From JBFMAE01 sp040756085 (GTDB taxonomy: Bacteria; Desulfobacterota; BSN033; UBA1163), in contig JBFMAE010000011.1 of assembly GCA_040756085.1 (NCBI GenBank), positions 1 to 19,758 on the forward strand: 19,758 nt of DNA. The letters are read 5' to 3'. The notes beneath the pieces were generated by a model that was given only the letters and a program-made list of their open reading frames with translations, was not told the origin of the DNA and did not search any database. The position numbers and the translations under genes were made by a program. This document shows, piece by piece, positions 7,932-14,328 of the stretch (position 1 is the first letter of the stretch; each line of letters starts with the position of its first letter).

Positions 7932-8660
7932 ATGAACGAGATCGAATGCAACTGTACAAAGTGCGCGGTGATTGAAAAGATATGCTGGTTGGAAAATGGG
8001 AAAGGGCCCAAATGGTGTCCAACGAAGAACGAAAGCGAATCCCTTCATGAGGCATTAAAAGAGTACGATGAACCGAATGTAAAGGAGTTTGCTAGGCTGG
8101 CCTCTGTTCAAGAGGGTTCCTGTTACGCCCTCCGGGATGCAAGACCTTTTGTGATGATTCCTACCAAGAGCAGGCTTGAGGAACTTATCGAATTCTCACA
8201 GAGGATGGGCTATAAGAAGCTCGGGATGGCCTTCTGCAGCGGTCTGACCCATGAGGCATTCATTCTCTCTGAGATTTTGGAAAAGCATGGTTTTGAAATC
8301 GTTGCAGTCTCGTGCAAGGTTGGAGGTATTCCGAAGGAAAGAATTGGGGTTAAAGATGAGGAGAAGATCAGGATCGGGGAGTTTGAATCCATGTGCAATC
8401 CTATCTCCCAGGCAAGAATTTTAAACACGGCCAAGACAGACTTCAATATCATGCTGGGTCTTTGCATTGGTCATGATTCCCTCTTCCTAAAATATATTGA
8501 AGGCCTCACCACTGTTTTTGCTGTAAAGGACCGGGTTACGGGTCATAATCCAATGGCCACCCTCTATACTTCACGTTCTTATTACCAGAGGATGATGAAA
8601 ATGGAGTTTGACAATTTCGAGGAGATGAAAAGTCGATTGGTTTCAGAGGGAAAGAAATAG
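7932..8660 (+). CDS. DUF1847-family Cys-rich protein
   Basis: The 242-residue product matches what I recall of DUF1847, a family of unknown function found mainly in anaerobes. It has ten cysteines: a cluster at residues 6, 8, 11, 18 and 29 (CNCTKC, then CW and WCP), and Cys64, 102, 128, 155 and 178. The spacing of the N-terminal five suggests metal or Fe-S binding, which is an inference. The rest reads as an alpha/beta fold with segments such as KKLGMAFCSGLTHEA (96-110) and NIMLGLCIGHDSLF (172-185). No signal peptide is present, so it is cytoplasmic. ATG 7932 has AGGGGAG spaced 8 bases. It stands between two long gaps and may be a single-gene unit. A redox or sensory role beside central-metabolism genes is possible but unproven. 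Confidence 0.75.
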   Translation: MNEIECNCTKCAVIEKICWLENGKGPKWCPTKNESESLHEALKEYDEPNVKEFARLASVQEGSCYALRDARPFVMIPTKSRLEELIEFSQRMGYKKLGMAFCSGLTHEAFILSEILEKHGFEIVAVSCKVGGIPKERIGVKDEEKIRIGEFESMCNPISQARILNTAKTDFNIMLGLCIGHDSLFLKYIEGLTTVFAVKDRVTGHNPMATLYTSRSYYQRMMKMEFDNFEEMKSRLVSEGKK

Positions 8661-8692
8661 AGTTTTTTAACTTGACAAAATAGCCATATAAA

Positions 8693-8709
8693 TGTTAGCG
8701 TGACCGCAA
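8693..8709 (+). promoter_or_regulatory. Distal operator-like site for the LacI-family regulator
   Basis: TGTTAGCGTGACCGCAA matches the promoter-proximal site at 8789-8805 in 14 of 17 positions and in the same orientation, 96 bases upstream. A central CpG is typical of LacI-family operators. Two such sites flanking a promoter fit binding by a tetramer or two dimers with DNA looping; this is inferred from the repeat alone. Confidence 0.4.
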
Positions 8710-8740
8710 TTCCCTGAAAATTTAAAATGAGTGTAATCAT

Positions 8741-8784
8741 TTGATTTAATTTAGAAATTTAAATTATATTGAAAATTATATAAT
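8741..8784 (+). promoter_or_regulatory. Candidate promoter of the LacI-family gene
   Basis: TTGATT (8741-8746) and TATATT (8765-8770) are separated by 18 bases and are the best -35/-10 pair. A perfect TATAAT also occurs at 8779-8784 but lacks a good -35. Both lie between the two operator-like sites and would start transcripts close to the proximal one, consistent with autorepression. Confidence 0.35.
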
Positions 8785-8788
8785 TATG

Positions 8789-8805
8789 TGTTATCGTTAA
8801 CGCAA
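8789..8805 (+). promoter_or_regulatory. Proximal operator-like site overlapping the lacI-type gene start
   Basis: TGTTATCGTTAACGCAA contains the pseudo-palindrome GTTATCGTTAAC (8790-8801), which matches its own reverse complement at 10 of 12 bases around a central CpG, the hallmark of LacI-family operators. It sits right after the candidate promoter and 3 bases before the ATG at 8809, so binding would block transcription of the regulator's own gene. Confidence 0.5.
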
Positions 8806-8808
8806 AAT

Positions 8809-9864
8809 ATGCGTAAAAAGATTAACATAAAAGATATTGCCCGGATGGCCAATGTCTCTCACACTACGGTCTCAAGGGCCCTTAATAATAAATCCCGTAT
8901 CAAAAATGAGACTAAGGAAAAGATCCTTTCTATCGCAAGAGAATTAAACTACCAGCCTAATTTTATCGCCAGAAGTCTGGTGATGAAGCGAACCAAGACA
9001 TTGGGCCTCGTCATCACCACAATTGCCAACCCTTTCTACATAGAACTCTCCCAAGGAATCGAAACAACGGCCAGAAGTCTAGGTTATAATATCATCCTCT
9101 GCAGCACAAATTATGATCTTTCAGTGGAAAAACAGCATATCGATATGCTCAGAAGCAAGGGTGTGGATGGGATCATTTTTACTTCTGCCCATATGGGTGA
9201 TCCCAATATCGTTGGATTAGCGGAAGATGAATTTCACATTATATTGGTTAATCGAAGGACCTATCATCCGATGGTGAGGGGGAAAGTGGATTATGTCGGG
9301 GTGGATAATATCCTCGGCGGTTTTTTAGCTGTTGAGCACCTGATCAAACTCGGCCATCAACGGATAGGAGTGATCGGCGGATCCTCTGAATCGTCTGTTG
9401 GTTTTGAACGTTTGGAAGGTGGGAAGAAAGCGCTGGCCAATTACGGTTTGGAGGTGATAGGTGATTATTTTTTGGAGGGGGATTTCTTAAAGGGATCAGG
9501 TTATCAGGGAGGTAAGGAATTTCTTAAAATGGCCGAGCCTCCAACCGCTATTTTTGCTACCAACGATTACATGGCATTAGGGACTTATCAAGCGATCGTT
9601 GAAGCGGGGCTGAAGGTTCCAGAAAATATGGCGTTGATTGGGTTTAACGATATTGAATTTACTTCAATGAGAGGAATTGAATTGACAACGGTTGGCCAAA
9701 AAAAATATGAGATGGGTGCTTTGGCTGTGAAAACATTAGTCGAAAGGGTTGAAGGAGAAGAAGTCGGGCCTCCGAAAGAGATTATTTTAGAACCCGAATT
9801 GATCATCCGGAAGACCTGCGGTTTCCATTTAAAAGGCTATCAGCTGCCATCGTATAAACAATGA
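8809..9864 (+). CDS. LacI-family transcriptional regulator
   Basis: This is a DNA-binding repressor with a sugar- or metabolite-binding core. From ATG 8809 the product has 351 residues. The helix-turn-helix IKDIARMANVSHTTVSRALN spans residues 7-26, the hinge helix lies at about 49-58 (QPNFIARSLV), and the periplasmic-binding-protein-like core follows from TLGLVITTIANPFY, with GVDGIIFTSA, FATNDYMALG and LIGFNDIEFTS as typical core segments. A GTG at 8788 would add seven residues, but neither start has a Shine-Dalgarno sequence, and 8809 gives the usual LacI N-terminus. Matching operator-like sites upstream suggest autoregulation. The next genes (malate dehydrogenase, fumarase) are plausible targets, though I find no clear third operator before them. 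The effector is unknown. Confidence 0.92.
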   Translation: MRKKINIKDIARMANVSHTTVSRALNNKSRIKNETKEKILSIARELNYQPNFIARSLVMKRTKTLGLVITTIANPFYIELSQGIETTARSLGYNIILCSTNYDLSVEKQHIDMLRSKGVDGIIFTSAHMGDPNIVGLAEDEFHIILVNRRTYHPMVRGKVDYVGVDNILGGFLAVEHLIKLGHQRIGVIGGSSESSVGFERLEGGKKALANYGLEVIGDYFLEGDFLKGSGYQGGKEFLKMAEPPTAIFATNDYMALGTYQAIVEAGLKVPENMALIGFNDIEFTSMRGIELTTVGQKKYEMGALAVKTLVERVEGEEVGPPKEIILEPELIIRKTCGFHLKGYQLPSYKQ

Positions 9865-9935
9865 ACGATGAACGTTAAACGATGAACATAAGTCTACCCT
9901 CATAGTCCATAGTCCATGGTTCATAGTTCATAGTC
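9861..9935. repeat. Short-word inverted repeat before malate dehydrogenase
   Basis: Words ATGAACGATGAAC at 9861-9889 are answered by TTCATAGTTCATAG and CATAGTCCATAG words at 9901-9935, giving an imperfect stem. It fills the 88-base gap up to the AGGAGG (9940-9945) of the next gene. It is one of several such word repeats in this window. Confidence 0.45.
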
Positions 9936-9952
9936 TAATAGGAGGTGTTTTT

Positions 9953-10882
9953 ATGGGAAGGAAGAAGATTTCAATTATCGGTGCAGGGTTTGTGGGAGCC
10001 ACGGCTGCCCACTGGGCTGCTGAAAAAGAATTGGGTGACGTCGTTTTAGTTGATATCATCGAAGGGATGCCCCAGGGAAAATCTCTTGATCTCTTTCAAG
10101 CAGGGCCTATTGAAGGTTTTGATGCGAGAGTTATTGGGACAAACGGATTTGAGGATACAAAGGATTCTGATGTGGTCATTATCACTTCAGGAGTTCCCCG
10201 CAAGCCAGGTATGAGCCGGGAGGATTTGTTGGATATCAACAAAAAGATCATTGAATCAGTGGTGGCTCAGGTCGTTGAAAGGTCCCCCAAGGCCATTCTC
10301 ATCATGATCACAAACCCTTTAGATACGATGACCTATTTAGCGTTTAAAAAAAGCGGTTTTTCAAAACAGAGGGTCATGGGGATGGCAGGAATTTTGGATA
10401 CAGCTCGATTCAAAGCATTCATTGCAATGGAATTAGGTGTTTCGGTTGAGGATATTCAAGCGCTCCTGTTGGGAGGACACGGTGACGAGATGGTTCCCCT
10501 TCCACGTTATACCACTGTTAGCGGAATTCCCCTCTCCCAACTCCTTCCTAAGGAGACCATTGATCGATTGGTGGACCGAACACGTAAGGGAGGGGGAGAG
10601 ATCGTCAATCTCCTGAAGACAGGAAGTGCTTTCTATGCGCCTTCAGCAGCAGGGGTTCAGATGGCAGAGGCAATCCTTAAAGATAAGAAAAGGATCCTTC
10701 CTTGCTGTGTCTATCTCGGAGGAGAATACGGGCTGAAAGACATCTGCTTTGGAGTTCCGGTTAAATTGGGATCGAACGGTGTGGAATCGATCATTGAACT
10801 CCAATTGACAGAGGAAGAGAAGAAATTTGTCTCGAAGTCCGCAGAGAGTGTAAAGAAGAGTATAGCAGAATTGAAGATTTGA
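9953..10882 (+). CDS. mdh: Malate dehydrogenase, LDH-like type
   Basis: This enzyme interconverts malate and oxaloacetate with NAD in the cytoplasm. The 309-residue protein starts with the Rossmann motif IIGAGFVG (residues 8-15) and has Asp34 at the end of the second strand, which favours NAD over NADP. The substrate loop reads RKPGMSR at 83-89; Arg83 and the RKPGMSR form mark malate rather than lactate dehydrogenase. Asn121 (TNPLD), Arg152 and the catalytic His176 in GGHGDEM complete the active site. The start ATG 9953 follows a full AGGAGG spaced 7 bases. It heads a group with both fumarase subunits, forming the fumarate-malate-oxaloacetate steps of the TCA cycle, oxidative or reductive. 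Confidence 0.96.
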   Translation: MGRKKISIIGAGFVGATAAHWAAEKELGDVVLVDIIEGMPQGKSLDLFQAGPIEGFDARVIGTNGFEDTKDSDVVIITSGVPRKPGMSREDLLDINKKIIESVVAQVVERSPKAILIMITNPLDTMTYLAFKKSGFSKQRVMGMAGILDTARFKAFIAMELGVSVEDIQALLLGGHGDEMVPLPRYTTVSGIPLSQLLPKETIDRLVDRTRKGGGEIVNLLKTGSAFYAPSAAGVQMAEAILKDKKRILPCCVYLGGEYGLKDICFGVPVKLGSNGVESIIELQLTEEEKKFVSKSAESVKKSIAELKI

Positions 10883-10893
10883 TCCACGGCATT

Positions 10894-11003
10894 AGGAGCG
10901 TCCTGCTTCGCAGGACTTTAGGATCAGCTTTTGGCCTTGAGGATAGAGGCAATAGATAAAGATTCTGCCTCAAGCGAAGCGCTCCTCAAGCAGAGCGATC
11001 ATT
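10894..11003 (+). repeat. Structured intergenic element, copy A
   Basis: The element starts with AGGAGCG and a perfect 7-bp hairpin, GTCCTGC (10900-10906) and GCAGGAC (10910-10916), with a 3-base loop. It ends with two tandem 16-17-base units, 10968-10983 and 10984-11000 (type CCTCAAGCGAAGCG), running up to the start region of the fumarase-alpha gene. A second copy lies at 16582-16672, before hdrA2. The stems of the two copies differ at three positions, each with a compensating change. Function is unknown: it could be a dispersed palindromic repeat or an RNA element. Confidence 0.6.
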
Positions 11004-11019
11004 GACCGAAAAAGGGATT

Positions 11020-11859
11020 ATGCGAGAAATTAATGTGAAATTGATCACCGAGAAGGTGAGACAGCTCTGTATGGAAGCCAATACCGATCTGGAAGAAGAT
11101 ATACTTCAGGCCTTTGATCGGGCAATGGAAAAGGAAGAGTCTCCTCTGGGAGTGGAGATATTGAAGGAATTGAAGGAGAATGCCCGAATTGCGAAAGAAG
11201 AGAAAGTGGCGATCTGTCAGGATACGGGTTTTGCAATCGTTTTTGTAGAACTGGGACAGGATGTCCATCTGGTCGGAGGAAACCTGGTGGAAGCCATCCA
11301 CGAAGGGGTTCGGCAGGGATATCGAGATGGATATTTAAGAAGATCGATCTGCCATCCTTTCACCCGGGCGAATACCGGAGACAATACACCTGCGATTATC
11401 CATACAGAAGTGGTCCCTGGAGACAAAGTAAAGATTGCAGTAGCCCCAAAAGGGGGTGGCAGCGAAAACATGAGCCGGGTGACCATGCTCACACCATCGG
11501 ATGGGAAGGAAGGAATTAAACGCTATGTCGTCCAGAGGGTGAAGGAGTCAGGGTCCAACCCCTGTCCTCCGACAATCGTCGGAGTCGGAATAGGAGGGAA
11601 CCTTGAACAGGCAGCTCTCCTTGCAAAGAAGAGTTTGCTCAGACCTCTTGGAAGTAAGAATCCAGACCCGGAACTGGAAAAGATAGAGTCGGAGATATTG
11701 ACAGAAATCAATAGACTTGGCATCGGGCCACAGGGATTGGGGGGGAGGATCACCTCATTGGCTGTGCACATCCTGATGATGCCTTGCCATATCGCCAGTC
11801 TGCCTTTGGCCGTGAACATTCAGTGCCATGCCCAGAGGCATAAGGAGGTAATCCTATAG
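11020..11859 (+). CDS. fumA: Class I fumarate hydratase, alpha subunit
   Basis: This is the N-terminal half of the two-subunit, oxygen-sensitive [4Fe-4S] fumarase that interconverts fumarate and malate. From ATG 11020 it has 279 residues, opening MREINV, the usual family opening. The three cluster cysteines are present: Cys66 in ICQDTGF, Cys182 in NPCPPTIVGVGIGG, and Cys269 in NIQCHAQRH. HPFTRANTGDNTPA (112-125) and PKGGGSENMS (143-152) are typical. A TTG at 11002 would add six residues; neither start has a well-spaced Shine-Dalgarno sequence. Near the 3' end AAGGAGGT (11842-11849) is a perfect ribosome binding site with no start codon at the right distance, although the beta gene begins 160 bases further on. 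L(+)-tartrate dehydratase alpha is a close alternative, but the neighbouring mdh favours fumarase. The symbol is a convenience; the subunit is also called fumarase alpha. Confidence 0.92.
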   Translation: MREINVKLITEKVRQLCMEANTDLEEDILQAFDRAMEKEESPLGVEILKELKENARIAKEEKVAICQDTGFAIVFVELGQDVHLVGGNLVEAIHEGVRQGYRDGYLRRSICHPFTRANTGDNTPAIIHTEVVPGDKVKIAVAPKGGGSENMSRVTMLTPSDGKEGIKRYVVQRVKESGSNPCPPTIVGVGIGGNLEQAALLAKKSLLRPLGSKNPDPELEKIESEILTEINRLGIGPQGLGGRITSLAVHILMMPCHIASLPLAVNIQCHAQRHKEVIL

Positions 11860-11862
11860 ATT

Positions 11863-11998
11863 AATAACCAAACTCCAAGAACCAATCATCAAATAATAAC
11901 CATTATCCAAATTCCAAAAATTTAAATTGTTTGATTATTGGGTAATTGGAATTTATTTGGAGCTTGCCTGCCTGCGGAAGGCAGGGGATTTGGTTATT
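11863..11998. repeat. Large palindromic repeat between the fumarase subunits
   Basis: AATAACCAAA (11863-11872) and TTTGGTTATT (11989-11998) are perfect inverted ends. Between them, CCAAATTCC-type words on the left are answered by GGAATTTATTTGG (11948-11960) on the right, and a 6-bp hairpin, CCTGCC (11967-11972) with GGCAGG (11980-11985), sits inside. Similar TTTGGAATTTG words occur at 14257-14318. The whole block fills the 160-base gap between two genes that are normally adjacent. Confidence 0.6.
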
Positions 11999-12019
11999 GG
12001 AATTTAATCCGGAGGATAT

Positions 12020-12577
12020 ATGAGCGAACCGATTCGATTGAAAACCCCTCTGAGTGATAGGGATGTGGAGAGATTGAAGATTGGCGATCGGGTCCTGATC
12101 AATGGAATTATCTATACCGGAAGAGATGCGGCTCATAAAAGGCTCCTCGATTTATTGAAAGAAGGGAAAGATCTCCCCTTCGGCATCAAAGGGCAGATCA
12201 TTTACTATGTCGGCCCCACACCTGCCAGACCGGGACAGATCTTCGGATCAGCCGGGCCCACGACCAGTTACCGTATGGATGCCTATGCACCCTCCCTGAT
12301 CGAAAAAGGCCTGAAAGGAATGATTGGAAAAGGGATGCGATCCGATGCGGTCAAGGAGGCGATGAAGAAGTATAAGGCGGTCTACTTTGCAGCGACCGGA
12401 GGGGCGGGTGCCCTTTTGGCCAAACGAGTGAAAAAAGCCGAGGTGGTGGCTTATGAGGACCTGGGTACGGAGGCGATTCGAAGGTTGGAAGTAGAGGACC
12501 TTCCAGTGATTGTGATCAATGATGTTAGAGGAAATGACCTTTATATCGAAGGGGAGAAAAAATATAGGAGAGACTAA
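12020..12577 (+). CDS. fumB: Class I fumarate hydratase, beta subunit
   Basis: This is the C-terminal Fe-S hydro-lyase half that completes the fumarase with the alpha subunit. The 185 residues carry IYTGRDAAHKRL (31-42), VGPTPARPGQ (64-73), GPTTSYRMD (79-87) and FAATGGAGALLAKRV, all characteristic of the beta domain. The length is normal for a stand-alone beta subunit. ATG 12020 has GGAGG at 12011-12015, only 4 bases away, which is slightly tight. It is separated from the alpha gene by a palindromic repeat but should still lie in the same transcript, since no terminator is visible. The paralogous tartrate dehydratase beta subunit is the main alternative. The symbol is a convenience for fumarase beta and does not mean the E. 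coli FumB isozyme. Confidence 0.92.
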   Translation: MSEPIRLKTPLSDRDVERLKIGDRVLINGIIYTGRDAAHKRLLDLLKEGKDLPFGIKGQIIYYVGPTPARPGQIFGSAGPTTSYRMDAYAPSLIEKGLKGMIGKGMRSDAVKEAMKKYKAVYFAATGGAGALLAKRVKKAEVVAYEDLGTEAIRRLEVEDLPVIVINDVRGNDLYIEGEKKYRRD

Positions 12578-12603
12578 GCCTAAATGTGGTATAGATTTTT
12601 TTC

Positions 12604-12765
12604 GCAGACAGGTATACTTCAAAAACTTTACCAAGCGATCGTTATGTATTTTTTATGGGTATCATTTGTTACTGCTGATAATAGGCCTTAGGGATGGTAT
12701 TTAAATCCTTCGATAGGAAATATGCAGAAGTGTCGCTGTAAAGTTTTTTACGCACACCTGTCTGC
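12604..12765. mobile_element. 162-bp element with 27-bp terminal inverted repeats
   Basis: The 27 bases at 12604-12630 (starting GCAGACAGGT) and at 12739-12765 (ending ACCTGTCTGC) are inverted copies matching 23 of 27 bases. The 108-base interior has no coding capacity. Flanks are T-rich on both sides, so a T-run duplication may be hidden there but cannot be proven. It fills most of the 219-base gap between the fumarase-beta and prenyltransferase genes. A MITE-like non-autonomous element is the best reading; a long hairpin RNA is the alternative. Confidence 0.5.
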
Positions 12766-12796
12766 TTTTGATATTTTTAAATAAAGGGATAAAGTG

Positions 12797-13708
12797 ATGG
12801 AAAAGGTGAAACCCGGATCTCTGAAGGCCTGGTTGATACTCCCCCGTTTTCATTTTATTCCCCTGACCGTCATCCTGGTCTCATTGGGAACAGCCGTTGC
12901 AGCCTATAAAGGTTTTTTTAATCTGGGATATTTTATCTTGGCCATGATCGGTTCTATTCTCGTCCATATGACGGTCAATGTGATCAATGACTATTACGAC
13001 TATGTAAGTGGGATCGATTTGAATACCCAGAGGACTCCCTTCAGTGGAGGGAGTGGTGTCCTTCCCTTAAATCTTCTGAAGCCCAAACAGGCCTTCTGGT
13101 TTGCAACCATCTGTCTGTTGATCGCCATGGGGATTGGTGCCTATTTCGTTTTGGTGAAAGGTTGGATTCTCTTTCCCCTTCTTCTGGTAGCCGGATTTTC
13201 TGCCTATTTCTACAATGTTTACCTTGCCAAATGGTTGTTGGGCGAACTTTTCGCAGGCCTCAATTTTGGCCCCATCCTCGTCCTGGGTTCCTACTTTGTC
13301 CAGACAGGAAGATATAGCTGGGAGGCATTCGTTGCATCTCTTGCACCGGGCATACTGACAGCCAATCTCCTCTTTCTGAACGAGTTTCCCGATCGGGAGG
13401 CGGATCAAAGAGGGGGGAGAAAGCATCTGGTCATCACCATGGGAAAGAGGGACGCCCGCTATCTTTTTGTGGCCTTAATCATCGTTTCTTATCTCTGCAT
13501 TATCATCGGTGTCCTTACAAAGATGATGCCTGTGATCGCACTCATTGGTTTAGGAACGACAGGCTTTGGATGGAAGGCTGCCAAGGGAGCCTTGAAGTAC
13601 TATAATGATACAAATCAACTGGTCCCTGCGCTGGGGGCCAATGTCATTACCATCCTGGGGACCCAGGCACTAATAACGATTGGATATGTCATCGCCATAC
13701 TCATATGA
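12797..13708 (+). CDS. UbiA-family prenyltransferase, MenA-like
   Basis: This integral membrane enzyme transfers a polyprenyl chain to an aromatic ring. The 303-residue protein is strongly hydrophobic with about eight or nine membrane segments. Both Asp-rich motifs that bind Mg and the prenyl diphosphate are present: NDYYDYVSGID at 64-74, and DREAD at 199-203 within NEFPDREADQRGGRK. The second motif and the AKWLLGELFAGLNFGPILVLG loop resemble 1,4-dihydroxy-2-naphthoate prenyltransferase (MenA), which would make menaquinone. The start ATG 12797 is preferred over GTG 12794 because AAGGG (12784-12788) is spaced 8 bases from it. Other UbiA enzymes, such as lipid or chlorophyll-type transferases, cannot be excluded, and no other menaquinone gene is in view. 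It lies 76 bases before the Hdr-like cluster and is probably cotranscribed with it. Confidence 0.85.
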   Translation: MEKVKPGSLKAWLILPRFHFIPLTVILVSLGTAVAAYKGFFNLGYFILAMIGSILVHMTVNVINDYYDYVSGIDLNTQRTPFSGGSGVLPLNLLKPKQAFWFATICLLIAMGIGAYFVLVKGWILFPLLLVAGFSAYFYNVYLAKWLLGELFAGLNFGPILVLGSYFVQTGRYSWEAFVASLAPGILTANLLFLNEFPDREADQRGGRKHLVITMGKRDARYLFVALIIVSYLCIIIGVLTKMMPVIALIGLGTTGFGWKAAKGALKYYNDTNQLVPALGANVITILGTQALITIGYVIAILI

Positions 13709-13718
13709 AAACGATAAT

Positions 13719-13769
13719 CCCCTCACCCTTCCCCTCTCCCCTCGGGGGAGAGGGATGAGGTGAGGGGGG
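13719..13769. repeat. GC-rich palindrome between prenyltransferase and hdrC1
   Basis: CCCCTCACCCTT...CTCTCCCC (13719-13741) faces its imperfect inverted copy GGGGGAGAGGG...GAGGGGGG (13744-13769) with almost no loop. It is closely related to the palindrome at 14203-14253. There is no T-run, so it is unlikely to be a simple terminator. It fills most of the 76-base gap. Confidence 0.6.
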
Positions 13770-13784
13770 TTCTGGAGATGGACT

Positions 13785-14198
13785 ATGAAAATCGAACTGA
13801 CGAGGCAGAAGGTTCACAACGAATTTGCGAAGAAAGTGGAGCTGATCAGCGGTCAAAACCTTTTTGCCTGTTACCAGTGCGGGAATTGCACGGCCGGCTG
13901 TCCGGTTGCCTTTGCCATGGAGTTGGGTCCCCACGAAGTCATCCGTTACACGCTTCTGGGTTTGGAAGAGGAAGCGATCAAGGCCAATACCTCATGGCTC
14001 TGTGCCTCTTGCCTTCAGTGCACATCGAGGTGCCCCAAAGGGATCGATATTGCCAGGGTGATGGATGCCTTGAGAATAGTGGTGTTGAGGAAGAAGGAGA
14101 GAAAGGATCATATTCAGATCGCTGAATTCCCGGAAGGATTTTTGGAAAGGGTTCCTCAGATCGCGTTTATCAGTGGGTTTAGAAAGTTTCTTTCATAA
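13785..14198 (+). CDS. hdrC: HdrC-like Fe-S subunit (first copy)
   Basis: This small ferredoxin-like protein carries electrons between HdrA and HdrB subunits of a heterodisulfide-reductase-like complex. The 137 residues hold two classic [4Fe-4S] motifs: CYQCGNCTAGCP with Cys29, 32, 35 and 39, and CASCLQCTSRCP with Cys73, 76, 79 and 83. There is no membrane helix, so it belongs to the soluble HdrC type. It is about 60 residues shorter than the second copy at 18704, mainly at the C-terminus, which ends GFRKFLS just before a palindromic repeat; this end looks natural rather than truncated. The start ATG 13785 has GGAGA at 13773-13777. It is the first gene of the C1-B1-A1-A2-C2-B2 series. Confidence 0.9.
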   Translation: MKIELTRQKVHNEFAKKVELISGQNLFACYQCGNCTAGCPVAFAMELGPHEVIRYTLLGLEEEAIKANTSWLCASCLQCTSRCPKGIDIARVMDALRIVVLRKKERKDHIQIAEFPEGFLERVPQIAFISGFRKFLS

Positions 14199-14202
14199 CA
14201 AA

Positions 14203-14318
14203 CCCCCCTCACCCCCACCCTCTCCCCCGGGGGGAGAGGGGAAGGGTGAGGGGCGATCATTTGAAATTGGAATTTGGAGTTTATTTGGGGTTTGGAATTT
14301 GTGATTTGGGAATTGGAA
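14203..14318. repeat. GC-rich palindrome plus TTTGGAATTTG words before hdrB1
   Basis: A 51-base near-perfect palindrome (14203-14253; C-rich left arm, GGGGGGAGAGGGG right arm, no loop) belongs to the same family as 13719-13769. It is followed by T/G words (ATTTGGAATTTGG type, 14257-14318) akin to those between the fumarase genes. Together they fill the 130-base gap between hdrC1 and hdrB1, which are otherwise a tight pair. No terminator T-run is present. Confidence 0.6.
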
Positions 14319-14328
14319 GGAGTATTAG

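Noticed and set aside
7932..8660. DUF1847 protein as a rubredoxin or ferredoxin-type electron carrier
   Set aside because: The cysteine spacing fits neither CX2CP...CX2CP rubredoxin nor CX2CX2CX3CP ferredoxin motifs.
9861..9889. A third LacI-type operator upstream of malate dehydrogenase (AACGTTAAACGATG)
   Set aside because: On the reverse strand it resembles the operator only with a one-base insertion, and it is part of the local ATGAACG word repeat, so the match is not independent evidence.
10900..10916. The 7-bp hairpin after malate dehydrogenase as a rho-independent terminator
   Set aside because: It is followed only by TTTA, and the same hairpin type recurs before hdrA2 inside a cotranscribed series.
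13719..14253. The two near-identical palindromes as the start of a CRISPR array
   Set aside because: They are only two copies 434 bases apart with a coding gene between them, and there are no regular spacers.
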